From an uncultured Bacilli bacterium (GTDB lineage: Bacteria > Bacillota_I > Bacilli_A > RF39 > UBA660), in assembly GCA_944358305.1 (NCBI GenBank), contig CALVQK010000013.1, forward strand, positions 1-34,659: a stretch of 34,659 bases of DNA, in the 5' to 3' direction. Of this stretch, positions 17,501 through 25,642 are shown piece after piece (position 1 is the stretch's first letter; each line of letters starts with the position of its first letter). The position numbers and the translations under genes are program-made. Under the pieces are notes generated by a model, which saw only the letters and a program-made list of their open reading frames with translations, was not told where the DNA came from and did no database searches.

Positions 17501-18418
17501 GTGATGAAGAAAATTGTTATTATAGGTTGTGGTAATGTTGGTATTAGTTATTTAAAGAAACTTTGCTTAACTGATATGGCTCTTGATATTAGTTTAATTG
17601 ATATAGATGAAGAAAAACTAGAGGGAGAGGTTCTTGATATTTCCCAATCTTTGGTATATAGAAATAGTAATATTAATTTAAAAATTGGTAATTATAGTGA
17701 TTGTGATGATGCTGATATAGTTGTAATAGCAGCAGGAGTAACTCAGTCTACAAATGATAGAATGGCTGATTTAGAGAAAGCTAATGAAATTATAGTTGAT
17801 ATTACAAATAATCTTAGAGAGACTAGTTTTAAAGGTATATATTTAGTTGCTTGTAATCCTTTGGACGTTATAACAGAATTAGTCGCTCATTATACAGATC
17901 ATCCTTTTAATAAAGTAATTGGTACTGGTTGTATGCTCGATACAGCAAGACTTAAATCTTTAATTAGTAAAAAGATTAAAGTTAAGCCTAATGATATAAA
18001 TGTTTATGTTTTAGGGGAACATGGTAATAGTCAGTTTGTCGCTTGGAGTAATGCTAATATAGGTCTTGAAAATTTAAGCCAGTTTCTAAGCCTTGATGAA
18101 AAGTTAGAATTAGAAAATGAAACAAGACATATGGGCGGTGTTATTGTTAAGCATAAAGGTTATACTAGTGAAGGAGTTTCAGCTTGTCTTTTAGAATTAA
18201 CTTTAGTTATCTTAAATGATTTAAAGAAAGTCTATCCAGTATCAAACTATAATACAACTTATGATGTTTATATATCGACACCATGCATTATAGGTAAAAA
18301 TGGAGTAGAGGAAGTAATTAATATAAAATTAACTAGTGATGAAGAAGAAAAATTAGAAGAGTCAAGTGAAGTAATTAGTGAAGCGCTTGATAGAATATTA
18401 CCAAAAGAATTATATTAG
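17501..18418 (+). CDS. L-lactate dehydrogenase family protein (possibly L-2-hydroxyacid dehydrogenase)
   Basis: A 305-residue member of the lactate/malate dehydrogenase family. It has the NAD-binding IIGCGNVG start and an Asp after the second strand (SLIDID). Substrate-loop residues are Gln in AGVTQSTNDR with the catalytic Arg, then Asn in ACNPLDVIT, Asp-Arg in GCMLDTARL and catalytic His in GEHGNSQF. Gln rather than Arg in the loop favours lactate or another 2-hydroxyacid over malate. The loop lacks the usual KPGETR wording and the later KGYTSEGVS segment differs from the common KGATYYGI, so L-2-hydroxyisocaproate-type activity is possible. GTG 17501 is 8 bases after AAGGA, while ATG 17504 is 11 bases after it; either may be used. 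The role would be regenerating NAD in fermentation. Confidence 0.85.
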   Translation: MMKKIVIIGCGNVGISYLKKLCLTDMALDISLIDIDEEKLEGEVLDISQSLVYRNSNINLKIGNYSDCDDADIVVIAAGVTQSTNDRMADLEKANEIIVDITNNLRETSFKGIYLVACNPLDVITELVAHYTDHPFNKVIGTGCMLDTARLKSLISKKIKVKPNDINVYVLGEHGNSQFVAWSNANIGLENLSQFLSLDEKLELENETRHMGGVIVKHKGYTSEGVSACLLELTLVILNDLKKVYPVSNYNTTYDVYISTPCIIGKNGVEEVINIKLTSDEEEKLEESSEVISEALDRILPKELY

Positions 18419-18432
18419 AGGGAGGAAGTTAT

Positions 18433-18762
18433 ATGGGTAATTATTTATTTTTAGTTATTATTTTCTTATTTATGGCAATTGAAGCGGTTTGTTCATATAA
18501 GTTTTTTAGACTAAAAAAAATTAAATGGGGACTCTTTTCTTTAGTTTATTTTCTTGTTACTTTGATTCTTACCTTGAGTTACTTTTCTAGTCGTGATGTT
18601 TTGGTAGAAGATGAGTTTACAAGTCTTATTAATGGCCTTAGTGATTTCAATTTATTTGCTATTTTAGTTCTTATTCTTAATGTGACAATGATTATTATAA
18701 GTGTATTTAGTTATGTTAAGGTTTTAGCATGGGGAAGAGAAAATAAAAGTTCAAAAAAGTAA
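18433..18762 (+). CDS. Small membrane protein of unknown function
   Basis: A 109-residue protein with three predicted membrane helices: about residues 2-22, 31-50 and 72-98. A short acidic stretch (EDEFTS) lies between the second and third, and the tail is basic (GRENKSSKK). The ATG is preceded by AGGGAGGAAG, 14 bases after the dehydrogenase stop, so it shares that transcript. I do not recognise the family. It ends just before a long stem-loop shared with the convergent ATPase gene. Confidence 0.7.
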   Translation: MGNYLFLVIIFLFMAIEAVCSYKFFRLKKIKWGLFSLVYFLVTLILTLSYFSSRDVLVEDEFTSLINGLSDFNLFAILVLILNVTMIIISVFSYVKVLAWGRENKSSKK

Positions 18763-18769
18763 ATATAAT

Positions 18770-18809
18770 AAAAGAGGAAGGATACTATTATAGTATTTCT
18801 TCCTCTTTT
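18770..18809. terminator. Bidirectional terminator containing the stop codon of the pilus ATPase gene
   Basis: An 11-pair perfect stem (AAAAGAGGAAG at 18770-18780 with CTTCCTCTTTT at 18799-18809) encloses a second stem ATACTA/TAGTAT with loop TTA (18788-18790), which is the TAA stop of the minus-strand gene. T-rich sequence follows on both strands. Confidence 0.85.
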
Positions 18810-20233
18810 GGTTTTTCTTCTATTGTTATAACTTCAGGTGTTACTACTTCAGTAGGACCTTCTATAATTTGAACTTGTTCATTTGTTTTATTTACATCTT
18901 CATTTTTTTCAGGTTTTATCTCTGGTTCAATATTAAGATTAGTATTAGGTTTATCTTCATCTTTATTTATTTCTTCTTCCTGTTTTTCTTCATGTACATT
19001 TTCATTATATTTTATACCTTTGATTTTGCAGTAAATATCTAGATCATCATCTACATCAATTATTTTATATATTTCATCAAAAGAAGTAGAACCATCTAAT
19101 ATTTTTAAAAGTCCATCTTGAAGCATGGTTATAACATCAGAAGTATAAACTAATTTATTTAAGTCATCTTTTTCTAGATTTTCTTCATTTAAGGCATTTC
19201 TAATTTCATCGTTGATCATTAATACTTCTTGAATAGCGATACGGCCATGGTAACCATTATTACATTTATCACAGCCTTTTGGGTTAGCATTATATATTTC
19301 TTCTACATCTTTATCTAAAGCCATTTTGAAGACCTTTTTTTGATAAGGTGTTGTTTTTTCTTTAATACGACAGTGAGGACAAATCATTTTGGCAAGTTTT
19401 TGAGAAATGATTCCTGATAGAGCGCTTGATAATAAGTATCTTTCAACGTTCATATCAAGTAATCTTTCAATAGTACTTAGCGAGTTGTTCGTATGGATTG
19501 TAGATAAAACTAAGTGACCAGTAATAGAAGCACGAACAGCGATTTTAGCAGTTTCACTATCACGAATTTCACCTATTAAAATAACATTTGGGTCTTGTCT
19601 TAGGATAGATCTTAAAACAGTGGCGAAATCAAGACCAATTTCACTATTTACTTGAACTTGGTTTAACCCTTCAAGATTCATCTCTATTGGGTCTTCAACA
19701 GTTATAATATTAGTTTCTTTTTTATTTAAAACTTGTAAAATAGAGTAAACTGTAGTACTTTTACCAGAACCAGTGGCACCAGTTATTAAAATAATACCAT
19801 TTGGTTCAGCGATCATTTTCTTTAGTTTTTTAAAGTTATCTTCATTAAATCCAAGAGCATCTAATCCTTCTAGACTTCTTGAATAGTCAAGAATACGAAT
19901 AACACATTTTTCCCCTTCATTAGTTGGTAGAGTAGAAACACGAGTTTCTAGATTGATACCTTTAATTGTTCCTTTGATAGAACCATCTTGGGGTAGTCTA
20001 CTTTCAGTTATATTCATGTTGGCGATAAGTTTTATTCTTGTAATTAGATTTCTTTCATATATTTTTGGTATTTTTGTATAATCCCTTAAATCTCCATCTA
20101 TTCTTATTCTCACCATTAAATAGTCTTCTCTAGGATCGAAGTGAATATCACTAGCGCCAGCTTTAGAAGCGTTAGCGATTATATCATCAACGACATTAAC
20201 TATTGGTGTTTTGGTCATGTCATATGTTACCAA
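18788..20233 (-). CDS. Type IV pilus / type II secretion assembly ATPase (PilB/GspE-like)
   Basis: A 481-residue secretion ATPase with Walker A GATGSGKST (152-160), Asp box ITVEDPIE (177-184), Walker B NVILIGEIRD (216-225), His box LVLSTIHTN (241-249) and a four-Cys zinc site (CPHC 285-288, CDKC 321-324). It starts directly at the ASDIHFDP region and lacks the N-terminal MshEN domain of most PilB/GspE proteins. The last 70 or so residues are an acidic, Pro/Glu/Lys-rich tail of low complexity. The start is TTG at 20233, supported by AAAGGGG 8 bases upstream; the first ATG is 15 bases further in and lacks a site. It is divergent from two pilin-like genes. No platform protein (PilC/GspF) or prepilin peptidase is in the window. 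Confidence 0.88.
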   Translation of the reverse strand: MVTYDMTKTPIVNVVDDIIANASKAGASDIHFDPREDYLMVRIRIDGDLRDYTKIPKIYERNLITRIKLIANMNITESRLPQDGSIKGTIKGINLETRVSTLPTNEGEKCVIRILDYSRSLEGLDALGFNEDNFKKLKKMIAEPNGIILITGATGSGKSTTVYSILQVLNKKETNIITVEDPIEMNLEGLNQVQVNSEIGLDFATVLRSILRQDPNVILIGEIRDSETAKIAVRASITGHLVLSTIHTNNSLSTIERLLDMNVERYLLSSALSGIISQKLAKMICPHCRIKEKTTPYQKKVFKMALDKDVEEIYNANPKGCDKCNNGYHGRIAIQEVLMINDEIRNALNEENLEKDDLNKLVYTSDVITMLQDGLLKILDGSTSFDEIYKIIDVDDDLDIYCKIKGIKYNENVHEEKQEEEINKDEDKPNTNLNIEPEIKPEKNEDVNKTNEQVQIIEGPTEVVTPEVITIEEKPKEEEIL

Positions 20234-20245
20234 AGTATCAACCCC

Positions 20246-20274
20246 TTTACTTTATCCTTAATTTCTACTATAAT
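20246..20274 (+). promoter_or_regulatory. Promoter for the pilin-like genes
   Basis: TTTACT (20246-20251), a 17-base spacer and TATAAT (20269-20274), giving a leader of about 40 bases. It is interlocked with the opposite promoter: the two -10 boxes are 2 bases apart. Confidence 0.6.
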
Positions 20275-20276
20275 AT

Positions 20277-20305
20277 ATTATATATTAAGAATAGCTTAAT
20301 TACAA
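20277..20305 (-). promoter_or_regulatory. Promoter for the pilus ATPase gene
   Basis: On the minus strand TTGTAA (20300-20305), a 17-base spacer and TATAAT (20277-20282). Its -35 box touches the ribosome binding site of the plus-strand pilin gene. Confidence 0.6.
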
Positions 20306-20319
20306 GAGGGAGCTTAAAA

Positions 20320-20862
20320 ATGGGTTATAAAAAAAAGTCAAGTAACAAAGGTTTTATATTAGTAGAAACATTAATTGTAAGTGTTTTTATTATGGCTATT
20401 TTTTCTATGCTTTATACTAATTTCTTTCCTCTTATTGGTGAGTATGAAAGATTTAGAGACTATGATACTGTAGAATCTATTTATATTGCTCATTGGGCAA
20501 GAATGATTGCCTTAAAGGGATTACCTGATTCTAGTTATAATACAGCTAGAACTAATGGTTATCTTGATATTAGTGATTGTAGTTTATATACAACTTCTGA
20601 TGGGGTTAATTCTTGTGCTGCTTTTATGACGGTTAATAATGTTTCTAAGGTTTATTTGACTCCTTATTCAACAACAGTATTTAAAGACTTTGTTAAAGAT
20701 AATAATAGTTTTACTAGAAGTTTTAGGGAATATATAGCTTATTTGCCTACTTATAGTAAAAATACAACTAAAACTCCGGCGTCAGGATATTACCGGGTAA
20801 TAGTTGAATATATTTCTAATAATACTTATAAATATGGAACCATTGAAGTATTTAAAGGATAG
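20320..20862 (+). CDS. Type IV pilin-like protein (prepilin N-terminal methylation motif)
   Basis: A 180-residue protein starting at ATG 20320, with AGAGGGAG 7 bases upstream. The short basic leader MGYKKKSSNKG is followed by FILVETLIVSVFIMAIF. Cleavage after the Gly would leave Phe at position 1 and the essential Glu at position 5 of the mature pilin, followed by the hydrophobic assembly helix. The globular part contains two Cys (in SDCSLY and NSCAAF) that could form a disulfide, plus Tyr-rich segments. It resembles a minor pseudopilin rather than a major subunit. Secretion and assembly would need a prepilin peptidase encoded elsewhere. It lies 8 bases before the second pilin gene. Confidence 0.8.
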   Translation: MGYKKKSSNKGFILVETLIVSVFIMAIFSMLYTNFFPLIGEYERFRDYDTVESIYIAHWARMIALKGLPDSSYNTARTNGYLDISDCSLYTTSDGVNSCAAFMTVNNVSKVYLTPYSTTVFKDFVKDNNSFTRSFREYIAYLPTYSKNTTKTPASGYYRVIVEYISNNTYKYGTIEVFKG

Positions 20863-20870
20863 GTGATTTT

Positions 20871-21377
20871 ATGACTTTAAATAGAAAAGGTATAACTTCT
20901 GTTGAACTATTAGTATGCTTTATTATTATTTCAACGATAGTTGTTAGTATGTACAATATGATACTTAGTTATCGTAATAAGGAACAGATAGAAGAGATTA
21001 ATAATGAAGTTATATCATTTAGTAATACTTTACAAGAAGAAATTCAATCTGATTTGGTTATGGGGCATTTAGTTGATGTTACTAATGTTAGTGCTGATGG
21101 TCATAGTGCTACCTTAACTTTTGATAATCCTAGTAGTTATACTACAACAATTACAATTAACCCTAGTAGTGGTGTTATAAGTTATGGTAGAAGTGGCGAT
21201 GTAATAAATTATGAAATTCCGGGAATAGCTGATTTAATGCTGTCACCTGACTCTAAGATAGAGTATATTCCTGGTGTTAATGGGTATTTAAAAATTACTA
21301 TTGTTTTAACTCATCCTAATTTTACAGATGAAACGTATTCTTTTATGATAAATGCGCCAGTTAATTATGTCTACTAA
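20871..21377 (+). CDS. Type IV pilin-like protein (second minor pseudopilin)
   Basis: A 168-residue protein with a very short leader MTLNRKG followed by ITSVELLVCFIIISTIVV. Glu is at mature position 5 and a hydrophobic helix follows, as expected for prepilin peptidase substrates. The rest is rich in Thr, Ser and beta-type segments, with an acidic region early on (NKEQIEEINNEV). GGTGAT precedes the ATG and the gene closely follows the first pilin gene. Its TAA stop (21375-21377) overlaps the TAG stop of the convergent gene. The family beyond the methylation motif is not recognised. Confidence 0.75.
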   Translation: MTLNRKGITSVELLVCFIIISTIVVSMYNMILSYRNKEQIEEINNEVISFSNTLQEEIQSDLVMGHLVDVTNVSADGHSATLTFDNPSSYTTTITINPSSGVISYGRSGDVINYEIPGIADLMLSPDSKIEYIPGVNGYLKITIVLTHPNFTDETYSFMINAPVNYVY

Positions 21378-22285
21378 AATGTAATATATAAAATAAGAGC
21401 AATAGATGTCCCGATGATTCTGCCTAAGAAGAAGTATTTATAGTCTAAATCTTCTTCTTTTATATTGTTTAAGACTTGTAAATGAACAGAAAAACTACCA
21501 AAAGTGATAAAGGTAAGGATGACAAGTCCTGCTATATAACTATTAGTATTAAGAGTAGGGACTAAACTAATTCCGCTAGTCATGTCTAAAAGTCCAGTAA
21601 ATATTACTTTTCCTAAGGTATTTAGTGATAGAAGAGAAGTTGTTAGTTTACTTAAAAACATAAAGAAGGTAATACTTCCTAGCATAAAAAGAAGAAGGCT
21701 AATCGCTTCATTTATGGCTTTAGGGAGAGCTTCTAAAAAAGATATGTTAGAGGTTGTTACTATTTTCTTTGATGTTATTATTTTTTTAGGCCTTAGGATA
21801 ATACCAAGAATTATATTAGATAATATTTCAATAAAAAGAATTTTATAAGCAATGTTTAAATCATTTAAAATAATACCACATGTTCCTAAGATAAAAAGGG
21901 GATTAGCAAAATGGGTGAAGGTTAAAAGATAGTTGGCAGTATCTTTATCTATAGTTTTATTTTTATAACTTAAAGCGGTATATTTAGAACCACTAGGAAA
22001 GCCTGAGATAATACTAACTAAGATTATAAAGGCACTATTTCCTTCTACATGAAATAATTTTTTTATTAAGGGATTTAGCTTATTACTTATTTTAGTAGCA
22101 ACTCCTAGTTCTAGTAGTAAAGATGCTAAGACAAAGAAAGGAAATATTGAGGGGAATAGTTTAGTCTTAAAGATATTAATACTTGAAACACCACTTTCTA
22201 TAATTAGAGAGGGGTTTATAAAAATACCTAGGTAGATAAATAAAATAATTAAGACTGCTAATAGTTCTTGATATTTTCTTTTCAT
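21374..22285 (-). CDS. ylbJ: YlbJ-like integral membrane protein
   Basis: A 303-residue polytopic protein with about eight membrane segments and the nucleoside-recognition (Gate)-type motif seen in YlbJ: KLFPSIFPFFVLASLLLELG, then VSIISGFPSGSKYTALSYK and FTHFANPLFILGTCG. YlbJ proteins are named for a role in sporulation in Bacillus, but homologues also occur in non-spore-formers. The start has AGAAGG upstream. It is divergent from a YlbL/SepM-like gene, and ylbJ and ylbL lie near each other in Bacillus subtilis, which supports the assignment. The transported molecule, if any, is unknown. The 3' ends of this gene and the pilin gene overlap by 4 bases. Confidence 0.78.
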   Translation of the reverse strand: MKRKYQELLAVLIILFIYLGIFINPSLIIESGVSSINIFKTKLFPSIFPFFVLASLLLELGVATKISNKLNPLIKKLFHVEGNSAFIILVSIISGFPSGSKYTALSYKNKTIDKDTANYLLTFTHFANPLFILGTCGIILNDLNIAYKILFIEILSNIILGIILRPKKIITSKKIVTTSNISFLEALPKAINEAISLLLFMLGSITFFMFLSKLTTSLLSLNTLGKVIFTGLLDMTSGISLVPTLNTNSYIAGLVILTFITFGSFSVHLQVLNNIKEEDLDYKYFFLGRIIGTSIALILYITF

Positions 22286-22309
22286 AAAATTACCTTCTTT
22301 TGGTATAAT
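22281..22309 (+). promoter_or_regulatory. Promoter for the SepM/YlbL-like protease gene
   Basis: TTCATA (22281-22286), a 17-base spacer and a perfect TATAAT (22304-22309). The -35 box overlaps the first codon of the divergent ylbJ-like gene, so the intergenic space is minimal. Confidence 0.55.
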
Positions 22310-22330
22310 GGTATAGTGAGGACTGATGTT

Positions 22331-23350
22331 ATGTTTAATAAAGTTTATTTAAAAATAAAAAAGTTTATGAAAGAATATTATAAGAGTATTATCTTTTTGA
22401 TAGTATGTTACTTTGTTTTTACTTTTCCATTACCTTATTATATTTATGCTGGTGGAGGTACTATTAATATTGATGATAGAGTGGAAATAGAGGGAAGTGA
22501 ATCTAGTTCGGGTTCTTTAAACTTTGCTTATGTTAGAGAACTTGAAGGCAATGTGGCTTCTTTTATATTAGGTAATCTTATTCCGTCTTATGAAGTAGAA
22601 AAAAGAGAAGATGTAGAACTTAATGAAGATGAGAGTAATGAAGATATAATGTTTAGAAATAGGATTTATTTAGAAAATGCTAATCAGACTGCTATTATGT
22701 TAGCATATACCGCATCAGGTAAAACTGTAGAAATTAGTGATAGACATTTTTATGTAATTTATGTTGATGAAAAGGAAGATGATGGGTTAAGAGTAGGAGA
22801 TGAACTTTTAAAAGTAAATGGTAAAGATATAGTAGAAATAGAAGATTATACTAACGAGATTCAAGAATTTAATGAAGGTGATAAAGTTAATGTTACTGTT
22901 ATTAGAGATGATAAAGAGATGGATGTAACAGCAACTGTTAAAGTAGAAGATAATGTTAAATTAACAGGTATTTCTGTTAGTACTATTTATGAATATAAAA
23001 CAGATCCAGAAATAGAACTTAAATTTAGAGATAGTGAAGGAGGACCTAGTGGAGGGTTAATGTTAACTCTTGCTATTTATGATAAGTTGACTGATGGTGA
23101 TTTAACTAATGGTTTAACAATTGTTGGCACTGGTACGATTAGTAGTGATGGTAGTGTTGGTGAGATTGGCGGTGTTAAACATAAGTTGAATGGAGCGGTA
23201 AAAGCAGGTGCTGATATATTTTTAGTTCCTAAGGGAGATAATTATAAAGAAGCTTTGAAAGAAAAAGAAGAGCATGATTATGATATTGAAATTAAAGCGA
23301 TAGGAACATTTGATGAAGCGGTTGAGTATTTGGAAAATTTAGATTCTTAA
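22331..23350 (+). CDS. SepM/YlbL-like membrane-anchored PDZ + Lon-type serine protease
   Basis: A 339-residue protein. It has one N-terminal membrane anchor (about residues 17-38), an outside domain starting YYIYAGGGTINI, a PDZ domain (about 140-215; DDGLRVGDELLKVNGKDI) and a C-terminal Lon-type S16 domain. The S16 domain carries the serine in SEGGPSGGLMLTL and the lysine in GGVKHKLNGAVKAGADIFL, the expected Ser-Lys dyad. SepM of streptococci trims a competence peptide and YlbL of Bacillus acts on envelope or division-control substrates; the target here is unknown. ATG 22331 is chosen because GTGAGGA is 8 bases upstream. A terminator follows. Confidence 0.87.
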   Translation: MFNKVYLKIKKFMKEYYKSIIFLIVCYFVFTFPLPYYIYAGGGTINIDDRVEIEGSESSSGSLNFAYVRELEGNVASFILGNLIPSYEVEKREDVELNEDESNEDIMFRNRIYLENANQTAIMLAYTASGKTVEISDRHFYVIYVDEKEDDGLRVGDELLKVNGKDIVEIEDYTNEIQEFNEGDKVNVTVIRDDKEMDVTATVKVEDNVKLTGISVSTIYEYKTDPEIELKFRDSEGGPSGGLMLTLAIYDKLTDGDLTNGLTIVGTGTISSDGSVGEIGGVKHKLNGAVKAGADIFLVPKGDNYKEALKEKEEHDYDIEIKAIGTFDEAVEYLENLDS

Positions 23351-23376
23351 AAAATGTTAATTATGAAGACAAAAAG

Positions 23377-23408
23377 AAAAGAGATAAGTTTAATTGCTTA
23401 TCTCTTTA
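23377..23408. terminator. Bidirectional terminator containing the stop codon of the LCP gene
   Basis: AAAGAGATAAG (23378-23388) and CTTATCTCTTT (23397-23407) form an 11-pair stem with an 8-base loop. The minus-strand side is followed by TTTTCTTTTTG. The TAA of the LCP gene (23406-23408) lies at the stem base. Confidence 0.8.
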
Positions 23409-25463
23409 TTCTGTAGTGGCACCATCTGGATTTTCATCAGTACCAGGTTTTTCTTCTCCACCGGTTGTTCCACCTTGACTGCCTTCATTTCCTCCAGTAC
23501 TACCACCTTGTTGACCTCCACCAGTGTTACCATCAGATGAATTGCCAGGTTGAGTAGTATTTACAGTATTATCTCCTGTACCATCTATTTCTTCTCCATC
23601 AGTAGGTGGGGTATAACTAGGTTCATCTTCAGGTTCAGTATATCCACTACCTGATAATGTTAAAACAACACTACCACTAATTAAATCAATTCTTTTATTA
23701 GCAGGGTAGCTTTGACTAACTACATAACCACTAGTTCCATTAAAACTAATTTTAATTCCATGAGCATTGGCATAGCTTCTTGCCGCTTCCATACTATCTC
23801 CTGTAAAGTCTGGTAGTAAATCATAGGTGAAGGCAGTTTTATAAGGGCCAGTTCCTGTTACAGTTTTTTCATAATCTTCATCATTAATAGAGAATGAGAA
23901 TTCTTTTATCATTTCAGGTTCTTGTTCTTCAAGATTAATTTTCATCGCTTCTATAATATCATCTCTACTTGCTGTATTAGGTACATAGTCCCATAAAACC
24001 ATTCTACTTCTTTCATCATAAATCATTTGACCTGTGCCATCTAAATATAATTGTTCAATATTAATTAGGTCAGCATCATCTTTCTGTAGGGCATTATTCA
24101 TAATGTCTTTAGCAATGTCATAGAAAGATAAAATTTGTTGTTCTGTAAAGTTAGTATCAAGATTGTTGGTAACAGTGTTTAATACATCCATAACTTGGTT
24201 AATGCTATTTAACTCTTTTGCTTTATTTAATATTCCTTGAATAACTAATTGTTGGTTTAGACCTCTATCTAAATCTCCTGCTGCTAGTTGTTTTCTATTT
24301 CTGGCAAGAACTAAAGCTTGTTCACCATTTAGTGTTTGTAGTCCAGCACTGATACAAACTTCTCCTTCACGGTTAGAATTGTCAGTACATAAGTCTTGAG
24401 GAACTTCTACTGTAATACCACCAAGGGTATCAACTAGACTAACTAAGCCTTTAAAGTTAATTTTGGCATAATAATCAATTGTAACATCAAAATAATTTTC
24501 AATTGTACTCATCATACAGTCAGTACCATAGGCAGCGGCATGAGTTATTTTATTTTCAGGAGTGCCACTCCAACATGCAATAGGTACATAACTATCTCTT
24601 GGAATACTTAGCATTGTAGCATTTAATGTATTAGGGTTAAAAGTAACTAGAATTAAGCTATCTCCGTTTGCTACAGTATTTTGAGAGAGTCCTTCTTGTT
24701 CAGAATCAACACCCATTAAAAGAATAGTGAATGGTTCTGTTACAGATTTACCAGCTGAATTTTCTCTACTACTAGTACTTGATTTTTTCATTTCTTTTTC
24801 TTTAGTTAAAATTATTTTTGTATCTTCAGTGATGTTTTTATATGTTTCCATACTTGTAAACATAGATGGGTAATCAGTTGGAACAAAGATAGAATCAACT
24901 TCACCATCATATAAATCAGCCATTGCTGTGAAGTAATCGTCATATTCAACTATTTCATTATTATCATCTAAGTTATTTTCATCAATTACTTCATTAGGTA
25001 TTATATTTCCTTCTGGACTCGTCTCATCAGATAATATTCCTATTGTATTATTTGATAAATCTTTTACATCTTCTATTTCACTACTTGAACTTACGACTAG
25101 ACTACTAGAGTAAGTAACATAGTCTCTATTGATGCTTGATAATGCTCCGTAAGCATACATTATAATACCACTGATCGCACAGTTTATAAGCAAATAGAAA
25201 ATTAAAAGAGTAGTTAGTAGTCTAACTTTTTTATCTTTGTGTTTTCTTTTTGATCTAACTTTAAAAATAATAAGCAGATCAAAAACAACAAATACACCAA
25301 TTACTATATATCTTATTGTCTCTTCGATTGGACCTAGCAATAAGATGTTATAAATAGCAAAAATATTAGTTAATATAACAATTATACTCAGTATTAAAAG
25401 CCAAAGTCTTCCTCTTTTAGTTTTTTTAGTTTTTTCTTCTTTGTTCTCTTTATTCTTTCTCAT
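23406..25463 (-). CDS. LytR-CpsA-Psr (LCP) family protein with substrate-binding-like and PASTA-like domains
   Basis: A 685-residue protein. It has a basic cytoplasmic start, three membrane helices (about 19-44, 51-68, 82-106), then a region of about 120 residues resembling half of a solute-binding protein (KDLSNNTIGILSDETSPEGN, GEVDSIFVPTDYPSMF). The LCP catalytic domain follows (about 243-420) with FTILLMGVD, Asp268, SIPRD (Arg289, Asp290), NFKGLVSLVDTLGG and ARNR...GDLDRGLNQQ. The usual RxxRQQ is RGLNQQ here, so the second Arg is Asn. A PASTA-like segment (about 549-605) and a Gly/Thr/Pro-rich tail end it. LCP enzymes move teichoic acid or polysaccharide from undecaprenyl phosphate to peptidoglycan. 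This matches the polymer genes in the window and the divergent autolysin operon. Confidence 0.9.
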   Translation of the reverse strand: MRKNKENKEEKTKKTKRGRLWLLILSIIVILTNIFAIYNILLLGPIEETIRYIVIGVFVVFDLLIIFKVRSKRKHKDKKVRLLTTLLIFYLLINCAISGIIMYAYGALSSINRDYVTYSSSLVVSSSSEIEDVKDLSNNTIGILSDETSPEGNIIPNEVIDENNLDDNNEIVEYDDYFTAMADLYDGEVDSIFVPTDYPSMFTSMETYKNITEDTKIILTKEKEMKKSSTSSRENSAGKSVTEPFTILLMGVDSEQEGLSQNTVANGDSLILVTFNPNTLNATMLSIPRDSYVPIACWSGTPENKITHAAAYGTDCMMSTIENYFDVTIDYYAKINFKGLVSLVDTLGGITVEVPQDLCTDNSNREGEVCISAGLQTLNGEQALVLARNRKQLAAGDLDRGLNQQLVIQGILNKAKELNSINQVMDVLNTVTNNLDTNFTEQQILSFYDIAKDIMNNALQKDDADLINIEQLYLDGTGQMIYDERSRMVLWDYVPNTASRDDIIEAMKINLEEQEPEMIKEFSFSINDEDYEKTVTGTGPYKTAFTYDLLPDFTGDSMEAARSYANAHGIKISFNGTSGYVVSQSYPANKRIDLISGSVVLTLSGSGYTEPEDEPSYTPPTDGEEIDGTGDNTVNTTQPGNSSDGNTGGGQQGGSTGGNEGSQGGTTGGEEKPGTDENPDGATTE

Positions 25464-25504
25464 TAAATAACCTCCACGTTTAAAACATAAAACTATACCT
25501 TATC

Positions 25505-25533
25505 ATTATAGACTATAATTAGATTCATTTCAA
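25505..25533 (-). promoter_or_regulatory. Promoter for the LCP gene
   Basis: Minus-strand TTGAAA (25528-25533), 17-base spacer, TATAAT (25505-25510). A strong AACCTCC (GGAGGTT on the minus strand) lies just before the start codon. Confidence 0.75.
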
Positions 25534-25605
25534 CTCTAGTCTTTAAGTTTCTTTTGTAAAGTTGACGGGGATTTCTTTCTTTTTAAGGTAATTTGTCAAA
25601 CTTTC

Positions 25606-25614
25606 TGTTATAAT
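25606..25614 (+). promoter_or_regulatory. Extended -10 promoter for the autolysin/cohesin operon
   Basis: TGTTATAAT contains TG one base before a perfect TATAAT (25609-25614), the extended -10 form. No good -35 box is found 16-18 bases upstream; a TTGTCA at 25593 is too close. Confidence 0.5.
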
Positions 25615-25642
25615 GTTATTAGAAGAATAGGAGTTGATGGTT

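Noticed and set aside
21582..21848. Open frame of 88 codons on the plus strand inside the ylbJ-like gene
   Set aside because: It is antisense to a conserved membrane protein gene, with no promoter or ribosome binding site.
25593..25598. TTGTCA as the -35 box of the autolysin promoter
   Set aside because: It is only 10 bases from the TATAAT box; the TG before the -10 box makes an extended -10 promoter more likely.
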